Shown: piece after piece, positions 1-8,906 of the stretch
Numbering within the stretch: the first letter of the stretch is position 1
Layout: every line of letters begins with the position of its first letter
Assembly (NCBI GenBank): GCA_027459525.1
Contig: DAIDIC010000093.1
Coordinates: forward strand, 13,158 to 77,157
Direction: 5' to 3'
Source of the DNA: JAJYBV01 sp021812265
GTDB lineage: Bacteria; Chloroflexota; Ktedonobacteria; Ktedonobacterales; JACDGC01
Length of the DNA stretch: 64,000 bases
Translations under genes and position numbers: made by a program
Notes under the pieces: generated by a model
Seen by the model: the letters and a program-made list of their open reading frames with translations, nothing else
The model's database searches: none
Told to the model about the DNA's origin: nothing

Positions 1-438
1 ATAAACTTGGCGCTGATGGCGCCACTGCGTAAAGTGAAAGATCCCGACGCCGCCGCGCTGCGAGAACACGCGCTGCTGTGCGGAGTAAAGCTGGCTAAAC
101 GCGAACACGATCAACAACGGATTATGATCTATTGTTTACAGTTGGCGGATATCCGCATTGACGAAAACCAATTTACAGAAGCGGAACACTATACCGACAC
201 CGCGCTGACAGCCGCTTTAGCCATAATAGACTTTCCGGCAATCAGCTTTATCACCCTGCGGCTGGCGGCCATTCAACTGCGGTTACAAAAATATCGCGAC
301 GCGCGCAACACAGCGATACAAGCTATGCTGGTCGCTAAAAGCAAGCGTTACCTCACAGATTTTGAGCAGGCTAAAACCATTCACGATCAAGCGCAAGCAG
401 AGCTGGATAAAAATACTGAATCAATTTCCAAAGATTGA
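1..438 (+). CDS. TPR-like helical protein, 5'-truncated by window edge
   Basis: The reading frame is open from base 1 to a TGA at 436-438, so the true start may lie upstream; an in-window TTG at 7 is the first possible start. The visible ~145 residues are all-helical, with a repeating pattern of small and aromatic residues and helix-turn-helix spacing like tetratricopeptide repeats (about three helical hairpins, ending in a charged tail). No catalytic motif is visible. It could be the C-terminal end of a TPR-containing regulator or scaffold. The next gene on the same strand starts about 130 bases downstream. Confidence 0.5.
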   Translation: MNLALMAPLRKVKDPDAAALREHALLCGVKLAKREHDQQRIMIYCLQLADIRIDENQFTEAEHYTDTALTAALAIIDFPAISFITLRLAAIQLRLQKYRDARNTAIQAMLVAKSKRYLTDFEQAKTIHDQAQAELDKNTESISKD

Positions 439-566
439 CGTTTACGGAAAACTTTGCGTATGATACTATTAATACTTGCCGCTTCAATAGCGATAAATAT
501 TTTGGGCGCCTGCCGATACACAATAAGCCGGCAGCCGTATTTTTAACCACAAAACAGGTACGCAAC

Positions 567-2339
567 ATGGCGGAAATTACTTCAGGGGTTTTACTTAGCC
601 GAAGGAACAAACCCATTGGGAAAAATTACAAATGGGTTGTGTTAACCAATACAACCATCGGCGCTTTAATGGCAACTATAGACTCCAGTATAGTTCTCAT
701 CTCACTTCCGGCAATTTTTAATGGTATCCACATCAATCCGCTTAGCAGCGGAGAATCCGGTTATTTTTTGTGGATGCTGCTGGGATATTTGGTGATAACT
801 TCAACATTATTAGTTACCTTTGGCCGCATTTCAGATATGTTTGGCAGAGTCCGGCTGTATAATTTAGGATTTGCTATTTTTTCGGGAGCAAGTTTACTGC
901 TGGCGCTTGTCCCGAGTACGGGAAACACCGGCGCAATGGAATTAATTATTTTACGCATTGTGCAAGCGGTTGGGTCGGGATTTCTGCTTGCCAACAGCGC
1001 CGCACTGATTACCGACGCATTTCCTGCCAACCAAAGAGGTATGGCGCTGGGAATAAATCAAATCGCCGCAATTGGCGGTTCTTTTATTGGATTAATATTA
1101 GGCGGTATATTATCTGTCATTAATTGGCGATTCGTGTTTTTAGTCAGTGTTCCGGTTGGTGTGGCCGGAACCATATGGGCCTACGCCAACTTGCGCGAAC
1201 TGGCAGTTATCCGCAAAAGCCAAAAGATCGACTGGCTGGGTAATCTTACTTTCGCCGCAGGGTTAACCATCCTTTTACTGGGAATAACCTATTGAATAGA
1301 ACCATATGGAACCAGCTCACAGGGATGGGCCAATCCTTGGGTGATAGCAGCGCTGACCGGCGGAATTGCCCTGTTAATTTTATTTATATTTATTGAACTG
1401 AATGCAGAAGATCCTATGTTTCACTTAGGATTATTTAAAATTCGGATGTTTGCCGCGGGTAATATTGCCGGATTTTTATCTAGTTTGGCGCGCGGCGGTC
1501 TGCAGTTTATGCTTGTCATTTGGCTGCAAGGCATTTGGCTGCCTCTGCACGGATACAGTTACGATCAAACACCTTTATGGGCCGGAATTTTCATCACTCC
1601 TCTTTTAGTAGGTTTTTTTGTGATGGGTCCAATAAGCGGATATCTTTCCGATCATTTCGGCTCCCGGATATTTGCCAGCGCCGGATTATTTATTCAAGCG
1701 GCAGGATTCTTGCTGCTGACGTTTTTACCGGCAAATTTCAATTATCCATTATTTGGTCTGTTGCTATTTTTACTCGGCTGCGGCTCGGGATTATTTGCTT
1801 CCCCAAATACCTCATCAATCATGGGCAGTGTGCCGGCAAATACACGCGGTGTTTCTTCCGGCATGCGCGCAACCTTTCAAAACAGCGCATCGGTGTTCAG
1901 TATCGGCGCATTTTTCACTATTGTAACACTTGGTCTATCGTCTGCGCTGCCCACAACGCTCTATAACGGATTAACACAATATGGCGTTCCCGCAGCTGCG
2001 GCAAATCAAATTGCGCATCTGCCGCCAACAGCGGCGTTGTTTGGAGCGTTTTTAGGATATAACCCGCTGGGAGTATTGCTGCCGCCAAATGTAATGACAC
2101 AGTTAAAAATATCACCGGCAAACCAAGCAACGCTGCTGGGAAAAGAATACTTCCCAAACCTTATTGCGCAGCCATTCATGGTTGGGCTGCACGCAGTGTT
2201 TTACATTTCAATGGCAATATGCCTTGCAGCAGCGTTTATTTCACTTATGCGCGGCAAAACCACGAGCTACGACAATGCGGCCGAAGACAGTTCGCAACAG
2301 CAAAATCAGCCACAGGAACCGGCCGCCGCTGTAGAATAA
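567..2339 (+). pseudogene. MFS drug exporter (DHA2/EmrB-QacA, 14 TM) with in-frame TGA
   Basis: Two open segments in one frame, separated by a single TGA at 1293-1295, together encode a full-length ~590-codon DHA2-type (EmrB/QacA) proton-driven drug exporter. The start is ATG 567 (MAEITSG), because the family normally begins shortly before the conserved 'YKW..L..TT.G.LMATID.SIV..SLPAIF' stretch seen just after it. The N-terminal half carries motif A-like 'GRISDMFGRV', and 'LAN..ALITDAFP..QRG.ALGINQ' follows. Translation continues in frame straight after the stop (IEPYG...GWANPW). From family knowledge a Gly is expected at the stop, so GGA to TGA is the simplest change. No frameshift or deletion is seen, so this is either a recent nonsense mutation, a sequencing error, or readthrough. 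The second segment also lacks an obvious RBS of its own. Confidence 0.8.
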
Positions 2340-2352
2340 CCGCTTAAAAAGC

Positions 2353-2399
2353 GCAAAACAGCGGAATTTTGCACAGATTTCGAGATTCCGCCGTTTTGC
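2353..2399 (+). terminator. Hairpin downstream of MFS gene, possible terminator
   Basis: The arms GCAAAAC-A-GCGGAAT (2353-2367) and ATTCCGC-C-GTTTTGC (2385-2399) pair over 14 bp with one A/C mismatch and a 17-nt loop, 14 bases after the MFS stop. There is no good T-tract after the stem, so termination is uncertain. Confidence 0.45.
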
Positions 2400-2415
2400 C
2401 TTCAAACAGCTTCTA

Positions 2416-2445
2416 TTGACATTCTTTCGCCAAATATGATATTTT
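2416..2445 (+). promoter_or_regulatory. Candidate promoter of metal ABC operon
   Basis: TTGACA at 2416-2421 is followed after 18 bp by TATTTT at 2440-2445. It lies immediately upstream of a 29-bp palindrome and about 130 bp upstream of the metal-binding lipoprotein gene. The -35 is perfect and the -10 is weak. Confidence 0.45.
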
Positions 2446-2450
2446 TAAAT

Positions 2451-2479
2451 TAGTTATTGATACTTTGTATCAATAACTA
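2451..2479. promoter_or_regulatory. Perfect 13-bp inverted repeat, likely metalloregulator operator
   Basis: TAGTTATTGATAC (2451-2463) and its exact reverse complement GTATCAATAACTA (2467-2479) are separated by TTT. The site starts about 6 bp after the candidate -10, so a bound dimer would cover the transcription start of the metal ABC operon. The position fits a Zur/Fur, MntR/DtxR or similar repressor. The sequence is not an exact match to any consensus I know, so the family is left open. Confidence 0.65.
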
Positions 2480-2577
2480 TACACTATTGCGTTGCAGACA
2501 CGCAGTTCCGCCGGAAAGGCTCCAAAACAGCAGGAGCGCCAGCAATTATTTATAAGCATTCGGAAAATACACACACC

Positions 2578-3501
2578 ATGCGCATTCACTCCTATCTTTC
2601 ACAAACATTATTTAGAATTGGAACTGCAGCAATCATTCTTCTGACAGTTGTGTTCAGCGGCTGCGCTATTCCCCAACCTTCGCATTTTGCAGGAATAAAA
2701 GTTGTGGCGGCAGAAAATATTTGGGGCAGCATAGCGCAACAGCTTGGCGGCGCTTATACTCAAGTTGTCAGTGTTATATCTAATCCGGCTATCGATCCGC
2801 ATGATTATGAGCCAACAACAAACGACGCGCGCGCCGTGGCTGAGGCAGATATAGTTATTGAAAATGGCGCAGGATATGACACATGGATGCAAAAACTTAT
2901 CAGCGTAAACACAACACCGGGACAAATTATCATCAATATTGCGTCTGTTGTCGGGAAAAAACCCGGCGATAATCCGCATTTATGGTATAACCCAACTTAT
3001 GTTTTGCAAGCCATACAAGCCATTACCAACGCCTATATTGCCAAATCGAGCGCACACAAAAGCGCATTCCAGCAATTTCAATCTCAATATACAAGCGTTG
3101 ATTTAGCTGCTTATTTCCACGAAATTCGCGCCATTCAAACCTTATACGCCGGGGAACCGGTTGGGGCAACAGAAAGCATATTTGTCTATATGGCGCAGGC
3201 GTTACATGTTCAGCTCATTTCTCCTGCGGGATTTATGCGTGATATTTCCGAAGGCATCGATCCATCAATAAACGATATGGCGCTATTTGCCAACCAAATA
3301 CAGCAAAAGCAAATAAAAGCGCTGGTTTTAAATATCCAAAACGAAACACCGTTAGTTATGCAGCTTGTGAAAGCGGCGCAAGCAAATAACATTCCGATTG
3401 TGCCAGTCACCGAAACACTCTACCCTGCCGGCGTATCTTTTCAAGTTTGGCAAACTCAGCAGTTGCAGGCGTTGGCAGCGGCGCTGGCGGCAAACACATA
3501 A
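2578..3501 (+). CDS. Metal ABC transporter substrate-binding lipoprotein (ZnuA/cluster A-I type)
   Basis: A 307-aa protein with an N-terminal signal (residues ~15-29) ending in the lipobox VFSGC, so it should be lipid-anchored outside the membrane. It has the ZnuA/TroA fold signatures: 'AAENIWGSIAQQLGG' early, metal-ligand His in 'DPHDYEP', 'EADIVIENGAGYD.WM', and a second His in 'NPHLWYNP'. The His-rich loop of Gram-negative ZnuA is absent. It captures Zn2+ or Mn2+ (the metal cannot be told from sequence) and passes it to the two permeases encoded next (20-nt gap to the first). The ATG at 2578 follows a leader with a palindromic operator, suggesting metal-dependent repression. Confidence 0.85.
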   Translation: MRIHSYLSQTLFRIGTAAIILLTVVFSGCAIPQPSHFAGIKVVAAENIWGSIAQQLGGAYTQVVSVISNPAIDPHDYEPTTNDARAVAEADIVIENGAGYDTWMQKLISVNTTPGQIIINIASVVGKKPGDNPHLWYNPTYVLQAIQAITNAYIAKSSAHKSAFQQFQSQYTSVDLAAYFHEIRAIQTLYAGEPVGATESIFVYMAQALHVQLISPAGFMRDISEGIDPSINDMALFANQIQQKQIKALVLNIQNETPLVMQLVKAAQANNIPIVPVTETLYPAGVSFQVWQTQQLQALAAALAANT

Positions 3502-3520
3502 CACATTGAAGAAAGTTATT

Positions 3521-4372
3521 ATGAGCGGCTTAGTTTTTTTCTTTACAGAAATACAATATATGTTTAGCTTCGCGTTTATGCGCAATGCATTTATCAGTGG
3601 AACCGCAATTGCTTTAACCGCAGGCGTTATCGGCTATTTTATGGTGTTACGCGGACAAAGCTTTGCCGGGCATACCATTTCACAAACCGGCTTTGCCGGA
3701 GCTTCCGGCGCAGCGCTGCTGGGGATATCGCCTTTCGCCGGCCTGCTTAGTTTTACTGTTTTGGCGGCATTTGGCGCGGGATCTGCAGGGAATAAGCGCA
3801 CACAAAACGCCGATGTTGCTATTGGGGTTATCTTAACTCTAAGCTTGGGGTTGGGTGTATTATTTATGAATATCAATCCGGCGTTTTCCGGTGACACAAT
3901 GTCGATTCTTTTTGGCGAAACCCTCGGTGTTTCTTCTGCCGATATCGCCATCACCATTGCGCTTTCCGCCGCCGCGCTGCTAATTATCGCAATTATTGGC
4001 CGCCCGCTGCTATATGTTTCGATCGATCCCGATTCGGCAATTGCGCGTGGCGTTCCGGCGCGGCTGCTCAGCATTGTATTTCTGCTGCTGCTGGCAGTAA
4101 CTATTGCCGAAGCGGCGCAAATCGTTGGTGTTTTACTGGTATTTGCGTTATTGGCCACATCATCAGCTTCTGCCGGACTTGCAACCGGCAGACCTGGCTG
4201 GGCCATTGTTCTCAGCGCGACGCTGGCAGTAGTGTTTGTTTGGTTTGGCTTAACTGCAAGTTTCTTTACTCCTTACCCTGTGGGATTTTATATAACCACA
4301 GCAGCGTTTTTTACGTATGAAGCAGTTCGCGTCATACAAGGGCGCCGCAGCGTAAGGCGCGCAAATACATAA
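3521..4372 (+). CDS. Metal ABC transporter permease (ABC-3/ZnuB family), first copy
   Basis: A 283-aa polytopic membrane protein of the ABC-3 family with 7-9 hydrophobic segments. It contains the family stretch 'MVLRGQSFAGHTISQTGFAGASGAALLG' and the 'DPDSAIARGVP' loop that contacts the ATPase. Start ATG 3521 is chosen because 'GAAGAAAG' sits just upstream and the extra N-terminal codons of the longer frame overlap the SBP gene and are not hydrophobic. It forms an operon with the SBP and the second permease. No ATPase gene is present in the cluster. Confidence 0.85.
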   Translation: MSGLVFFFTEIQYMFSFAFMRNAFISGTAIALTAGVIGYFMVLRGQSFAGHTISQTGFAGASGAALLGISPFAGLLSFTVLAAFGAGSAGNKRTQNADVAIGVILTLSLGLGVLFMNINPAFSGDTMSILFGETLGVSSADIAITIALSAAALLIIAIIGRPLLYVSIDPDSAIARGVPARLLSIVFLLLLAVTIAEAAQIVGVLLVFALLATSSASAGLATGRPGWAIVLSATLAVVFVWFGLTASFFTPYPVGFYITTAAFFTYEAVRVIQGRRSVRRANT

Positions 4373-4400
4373 CATCTATTCAGCGGAGAAAAACGCGCTT

Positions 4401-5285
4401 ATGTTCTTAGTGTCTATCATCACAGCTCTAAAAGATCTGTGGGCATACGATTTTATGCGAACCGCGCTGGCTTCCGGGCTGGCCATTGCGCTAGCCAGCG
4501 GCCCTATAGGCTATTTTATTTTACTGCGAAGGCAAACATTTGCCGGCGATGCGCTCTCGCATGTTGCGTTTACCTCTGCCGTGGGTTCCGTTGTAATAGG
4601 CATAAACCCCTTTGCCGGAATGTTTACCGGCGCAGCCCTAGCGGCGCTGAGCATGGCGGCAAACAAAAATGTATCGCGCGCGCGCGACACACACATCGGG
4701 GTTGTGCTGGCGTGGATCCTTGGGCTTGGATCGCTGTTTTTATCAATTTACACCCATACAGGCTCTTCAAGCAACGGAGCGTTTGGAGCAGCCGCGCTAT
4801 TCGGTTCAATTTTGGGTATTTCCGCTTCTCAGGCAATGATAACAATATATATATCAGCCGGGGTGTTACTGGTTTTGGGAATTATCGGCCGGCCGCTTCT
4901 GTATGCATCGCTGGACCCTGCGGGGGCCAAGGCGGCAGGAGCGCCTGTAGGTTTACTGAATGCAATATTTCTTATATTAGCGGCGGCTATTGTAGCTGAA
5001 GAAACATTGACAATCGGCGCGCTGCTAATATTTGCGCTGCTGATTGCTCCGGCGGCTTCTGCTGCAAAGCTAGTAAACCAACCCTACATGGCAATGGCTG
5101 CAGCGTCGGTTATTGCTGCAGCCATTACTTTTATAGGTTTGGTTTTAGCGGTATGGCTGTCGCTGCCGGCGACATTTTTAATTAGCGCACTGGCGGCAGC
5201 AGTCTATACCATTATTACAATATTACAGTCACTATGGCAGCGGAGTAAACGTAAAATTGCTGAAACCGACCGTAGAGCCGCCTGA
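4401..5285 (+). CDS. Metal ABC transporter permease (ABC-3/ZnuB family), second copy
   Basis: A 294-aa ABC-3 permease, paralogous to the preceding gene: 'ILLRRQTFAGDALSHVAFTSAVG' parallels 'MVLRGQSFAGHTISQTGFAG', and 'SLDPAGAKAAGAP' parallels the ATPase-contact loop. Two different permeases point to a heterodimeric channel, as in TroCD or MntCD systems. A GGAG lies upstream of ATG 4401 with only 28 bases from the previous stop. The 3' end overlaps the convergent minus-strand gene by 54 bp (5232-5285). The expected third component, an ATP-binding protein, must be encoded elsewhere or be missing. Confidence 0.85.
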   Translation: MFLVSIITALKDLWAYDFMRTALASGLAIALASGPIGYFILLRRQTFAGDALSHVAFTSAVGSVVIGINPFAGMFTGAALAALSMAANKNVSRARDTHIGVVLAWILGLGSLFLSIYTHTGSSSNGAFGAAALFGSILGISASQAMITIYISAGVLLVLGIIGRPLLYASLDPAGAKAAGAPVGLLNAIFLILAAAIVAEETLTIGALLIFALLIAPAASAAKLVNQPYMAMAAASVIAAAITFIGLVLAVWLSLPATFLISALAAAVYTIITILQSLWQRSKRKIAETDRRAA

Positions 5286-6974
5286 CTGCGGTGGAAGCAC
5301 TTCTAACCCAAGTGTGCCGGTTGCTGAATCGGTTGAATCAGTTGCTACCGCAACCTTTACCGAATTGATATACATGGAAATAGTAGAGCTGTTTACCTCG
5401 GCAGTTACGGTGTAAGTTTTAGCGACAGCAACGTTACCGCTGGCAAGTGTTGTAAATTTACCATTACTGTCTACTGATTGCATGGACCACGATCCATCTG
5501 AACAAATGACATACACATACATGCCATTAGCGTTGCGCCGCGCGCTTATGATACCGCAGCCATTGCTGGCTTTAGACAAATCTTCGGTTACCTGAACCTT
5601 ATAATTTACCGGCAGCAAATAGCCTTGGCCTAAAAAGCGAATTACGCCAATATTGGTTTGATCCGGCTGCGTTATCTCTAATGCGCTTGCGCCGCACTGA
5701 TAAGTTGTTGTTACTTGGGTGTCATAACTGGGGCTGGCCCACTGTGCGCCACCGGTATCACATCCCGGTCCGGGAACTTTCGCTGAGTATGGTTGGGTAT
5801 ATGATGGCTGAACTTCGGCCGTAGCGGTTGCCGCCGCTGAAGAAGCAGATACGCCCGCTCCGCTTTCGGGTTTAAACGAAAAGTTTGATAATAAAACCGA
5901 AGCTGAGTGCGAGTTCGGATCATTATTAAAATACATCAGCAATATATCATGGGTGGAAGAATAGGTTGTGTCAGCAAGACTGATAACTTGCTGACCATTT
6001 ATACTGAACTGCATACTATCACCCTGAACATGCGCGCTGATCGTATTAGTTGTCAATAAATTATTTAAAAATCCGCTGGCAAGTAATGTTTCGGTTTTAT
6101 TATCTGTTCCTAAGCGAGTTACTTCCCATAAACCATTATTATACAGCATGAATATTTGTCCGCCGTGCGGATCTTGGTGGTGTACTTCAAAACCAACCGA
6201 AACGGTTTCTTGCGGCGTTACAAACTGAGCGGCTATCGAAAGATTGTAAGACGCCGGAAATTGTGCGTTCGTATTCGATTCATTGAAATACATTTCAGCA
6301 GTATCAGTAGTAGTATATAATGCCCCATTTGATTTACATTGAATTGTTGAATGATCGCCATTCACCGTACTGAAATTTGAACTGGAATCACATTGCGCTG
6401 CAGGGGTATTTGTTGCATAGGATTGATAATAATTTGGGTTTCCCGCCGGCAATACTTTATATACTCCATAACCAATTGCAATGACAGCGATAATGATCGA
6501 GATAATTAACCGGATTCGGACAAGGTTTCTTCGCGTTGTATTGGCCGGTGATTTTCGCGCCGCGCCGGCAGTATTAGATTGCAAAGCCGAAGCAGCCGGC
6601 TGCTGAGTCGGTTGAAAAGCCATCTGCCTTACATAACCGGCAAGTATATCCGCCGCTTGCGGAGTATATGGAATTGGTTGAAATGTCCAGGGGCCGTTGG
6701 GAAGATTCATCTGCTCCAGTAAAACAGCCACCAATCCGCCGCGGCGCGCGCCAACTGCGGTTACAGCCGCAACAACTGCAGGATCATTCCATGTTTTATT
6801 ATTTATTACTGCAATACAAAGCGCGCTTTGCGGGGCATACATTTGCGCGCTGGTGGCGTCTGTAGCCACTGCTGTTTGTATGCCTCTGGAAGACAGTTCG
6901 CCTGCTAATGATGATAATTCCGGCTGGTTAGGCGCTGAAACCAGCAAAACATTCGACTGAGATAGTTGTGACAC
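5232..6974 (-). CDS. Membrane-anchored protein with receiver-like N-domain and two extracellular beta domains
   Basis: A 580-aa protein with a GTG start at 6974 preceded by AAGGAG. Residues ~8-125 look like a Rossmann/receiver-like fold ('NVLLVSAPNQPELSSLAGELSSRG'), then there is a polar linker, one TM helix (~150-172, 'IRLIISIIIAVIAIGYGVYKVL'), then two similar ~180-residue Ser/Thr/Asn-rich beta domains (~195-365 and ~395-580). Both end in a 'SNF.F.P' motif like LamG/DUF1080-type jelly rolls. The architecture suggests cytoplasmic signalling coupled to an external glycan-binding or structural part, but no function is recognised. The canonical receiver Asp/Lys set is not obvious. The last 54 bp overlap the convergent permease gene. 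Confidence 0.7.
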   Translation of the reverse strand: MSQLSQSNVLLVSAPNQPELSSLAGELSSRGIQTAVATDATSAQMYAPQSALCIAVINNKTWNDPAVVAAVTAVGARRGGLVAVLLEQMNLPNGPWTFQPIPYTPQAADILAGYVRQMAFQPTQQPAASALQSNTAGAARKSPANTTRRNLVRIRLIISIIIAVIAIGYGVYKVLPAGNPNYYQSYATNTPAAQCDSSSNFSTVNGDHSTIQCKSNGALYTTTDTAEMYFNESNTNAQFPASYNLSIAAQFVTPQETVSVGFEVHHQDPHGGQIFMLYNNGLWEVTRLGTDNKTETLLASGFLNNLLTTNTISAHVQGDSMQFSINGQQVISLADTTYSSTHDILLMYFNNDPNSHSASVLLSNFSFKPESGAGVSASSAAATATAEVQPSYTQPYSAKVPGPGCDTGGAQWASPSYDTQVTTTYQCGASALEITQPDQTNIGVIRFLGQGYLLPVNYKVQVTEDLSKASNGCGIISARRNANGMYVYVICSDGSWSMQSVDSNGKFTTLASGNVAVAKTYTVTAEVNSSTISMYINSVKVAVATDSTDSATGTLGLEVLPPQSGGSTVGFSNFTFTPLP

Positions 6975-7188
6975 ACTTTTCTCCTTTTTAAATACCGCGG
7001 AAATTATCTGCTATATTCCGCTCAGCCAAGAATAATTCCCAAAAACTCTAAAATGCAGGAATGGCTTTATTCCCAAGAAAATCTCTTCAGCCAGATACAT
7101 CCGGCTGACACAATATCTTCTGGCAACTCCTATGATTATCTCATAGTTTTTTACTCGCAATGTAAGGGGTTACAACAGTATTTTTGCG

Positions 7189-8055
7189 CTAATTTCCCGT
7201 AACACGGTCTAACTGCCCACGTTCTCGCGCAAAATGTTCACAGATATAATACGCAATTATAGCTATGGTTGTCACCAAAATAGTAGTAATTATTTGATAA
7301 AACAACGTAATTGCCCACCCGGAAGGCATACCCGGAGAAGAATAACCAAGCACCGCTCGACGAGTTAATTCTATCCAATAGGTTAAAGGAATAACCAGCG
7401 CAATATCTTTTAGAAATCCGGGCAATATAGTAATCGGAAAAATAGCGCCGGTTACTAGATATAAAGCGCCGGAAATCGCTGTAGACATATCCCATGCGCC
7501 GCGCTTCAGCACCAGCGCAAGGCCGGCAAACGCAACGCCAAAACCTATCAGGCTAATAAACCCAATCAGCATAGTTACCGTCAGTAAAAGATAATTTATG
7601 CTGAAAATATGGATAGGGATTTTAAGAAACACCACACCAATAATCAGGGTAACAGTAAAAGCAACCGCGGCCATCAAAATACGCGGCGCGGCGCGGCCAA
7701 TCAAAAATGTGATAAATCGGTGCGGCGCAATATACACATATTTCAGCATAGCATATTCTTCGCGGTCGCTTAAAACCGTTCTGGGAAACTCTCCCATTAC
7801 CGTATCCACAAACGCCCATGTGGCAGCTCCAACGATTAAATAACCCAAGATCATTGTGTTAACTTTGCCGCCACTGACAACTTCATACATAAACACTAGC
7901 ACCAGCGCGGCGGAAATTGGTTTACCCAAGATATATAAAGTAAACAGCCATGGATTCGTCCAGTTGCCGCGAGTTTGCCATTCCAGCCAAACCGCAGCGC
8001 GAAGAGAATGTATCCAACTATGTGAGTTACGCTGTTCACGTTCGGTTATTGCCAT
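7189..8055 (-). CDS. ABC-2 type transporter permease, second of a pair
   Basis: A 288-aa membrane protein with about six TM helices and the ABC-2 pattern (cytoplasmic N-terminus, 'REEYAMLKYVYIAPHRF' amphipathic segment, 'YLVTGAIFPITILPGFL', C-terminal helix followed by a charged tail). ATG 8055 overlaps the end of the upstream permease by 10 bp, so the two are translationally coupled. With the ATPase encoded first in the operon it forms an exporter of the DrrAB/NodIJ type; the substrate is unknown (drug, lipid or polysaccharide). Confidence 0.82.
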   Translation of the reverse strand: MAITEREQRNSHSWIHSLRAAVWLEWQTRGNWTNPWLFTLYILGKPISAALVLVFMYEVVSGGKVNTMILGYLIVGAATWAFVDTVMGEFPRTVLSDREEYAMLKYVYIAPHRFITFLIGRAAPRILMAAVAFTVTLIIGVVFLKIPIHIFSINYLLLTVTMLIGFISLIGFGVAFAGLALVLKRGAWDMSTAISGALYLVTGAIFPITILPGFLKDIALVIPLTYWIELTRRAVLGYSSPGMPSGWAITLFYQIITTILVTTIAIIAYYICEHFARERGQLDRVTGN

Positions 8056-8906
8056 TTTAAGGATAATCTCCCTTCTATTTTAGCCATTTTTTCGATATAT
8101 TTCAGTGACCAAGACGCCCCCACTAAAAACAGCAGCGCCAACCCGCATAAAATGGCAATTTCAATGCCCGGAGGCAGAAACGACTGCCCTAATTGCGGGA
8201 ACAACATTTGTCGCATGCCGTCTAGACCGAGCGTCAGCGGAATGACTGACGCTAAACCGCCAATAACTCCACCCAGCGCGCGCACCGGAAAATAAAATCC
8301 GGTTACCAAAGATACCGGATCTTGCACAACTTCCTGAATTGCCCACACTTCACGGTTATACATAAGGTACAAGCTGGCGAGCATGGATCCTAAGCCATAC
8401 AACGCTACCATAGTAAGGATGAAGATGAGAATCAGCAGCGGCGCCGAAACAATTTGGTAGGTAACGCCAAATATCAGCGAGCCAATGAGCAAAATAACTA
8501 TCGACCTGAACAATGTAGCCACCATGCCGCCAAAAGCCATTCCGGCTAATATCCACAGCATAGATGAAGGAGCCATTAAGTACAGCTCCAAATTGCCTGT
8601 TTGCCTTTCCCAGTGCAGCTGCCCTGCCATAGACCACAATACATTCGTCCAAAACGCCAGCATAGCGCCGCCTAACACAACAAATCCGGTATATTGCGGC
8701 CGGCCCAGCGACTTATAGACAAACCCAAACGCAATGACCTGTAAAACGGGCAAAGCCACTTCATAAAACACCCAATCGGGTTCACGCGCGGCAGAAACAA
8801 TGCGCGGATATGCCCGACCGATAAGTGTTCTCCAGCCTAAACGCAATGTTTCACGCCACTGAGAACCCTCAACGTGTTGATTTGGTGATATATCCATCAT
8901 GTCCAT
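8046..8906 (-). CDS. ABC-2 type transporter permease, first of a pair
   Basis: A 286-aa protein with about six TM segments and the hallmark 'WERQTGNLELYLMAPSSMLWILAGMAFGG' region of ABC-2 permeases. The 'QDPVSLVTGFYFPVRALGG' segment parallels the one in its downstream partner. ATG 8904-8906 overlaps the TAA of the ATPase gene by one base (TAATG), and its own end overlaps the next gene by 10 bp. Three-gene operon: ATPase, permease, permease. Confidence 0.82.
   Translation of the reverse strand: MDMMDISPNQHVEGSQWRETLRLGWRTLIGRAYPRIVSAAREPDWVFYEVALPVLQVIAFGFVYKSLGRPQYTGFVVLGGAMLAFWTNVLWSMAGQLHWERQTGNLELYLMAPSSMLWILAGMAFGGMVATLFRSIVILLIGSLIFGVTYQIVSAPLLILIFILTMVALYGLGSMLASLYLMYNREVWAIQEVVQDPVSLVTGFYFPVRALGGVIGGLASVIPLTLGLDGMRQMLFPQLGQSFLPPGIEIAILCGLALLFLVGASWSLKYIEKMAKIEGRLSLKWQ

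Noticed and set aside
1293..1295. TGA decoded as glycine (as in SR1/Gracilibacteria)
   Set aside because: Many neighbouring genes (kdp micro-ORF, prmC, OppC-type permease, LLM oxidoreductase) end naturally in TGA, so the code is standard.
2578..3501. Assigning the SBP firmly to zinc (znuA)
   Set aside because: Ligands visible in sequence do not separate Zn from Mn, and no regulator gene is adjacent.
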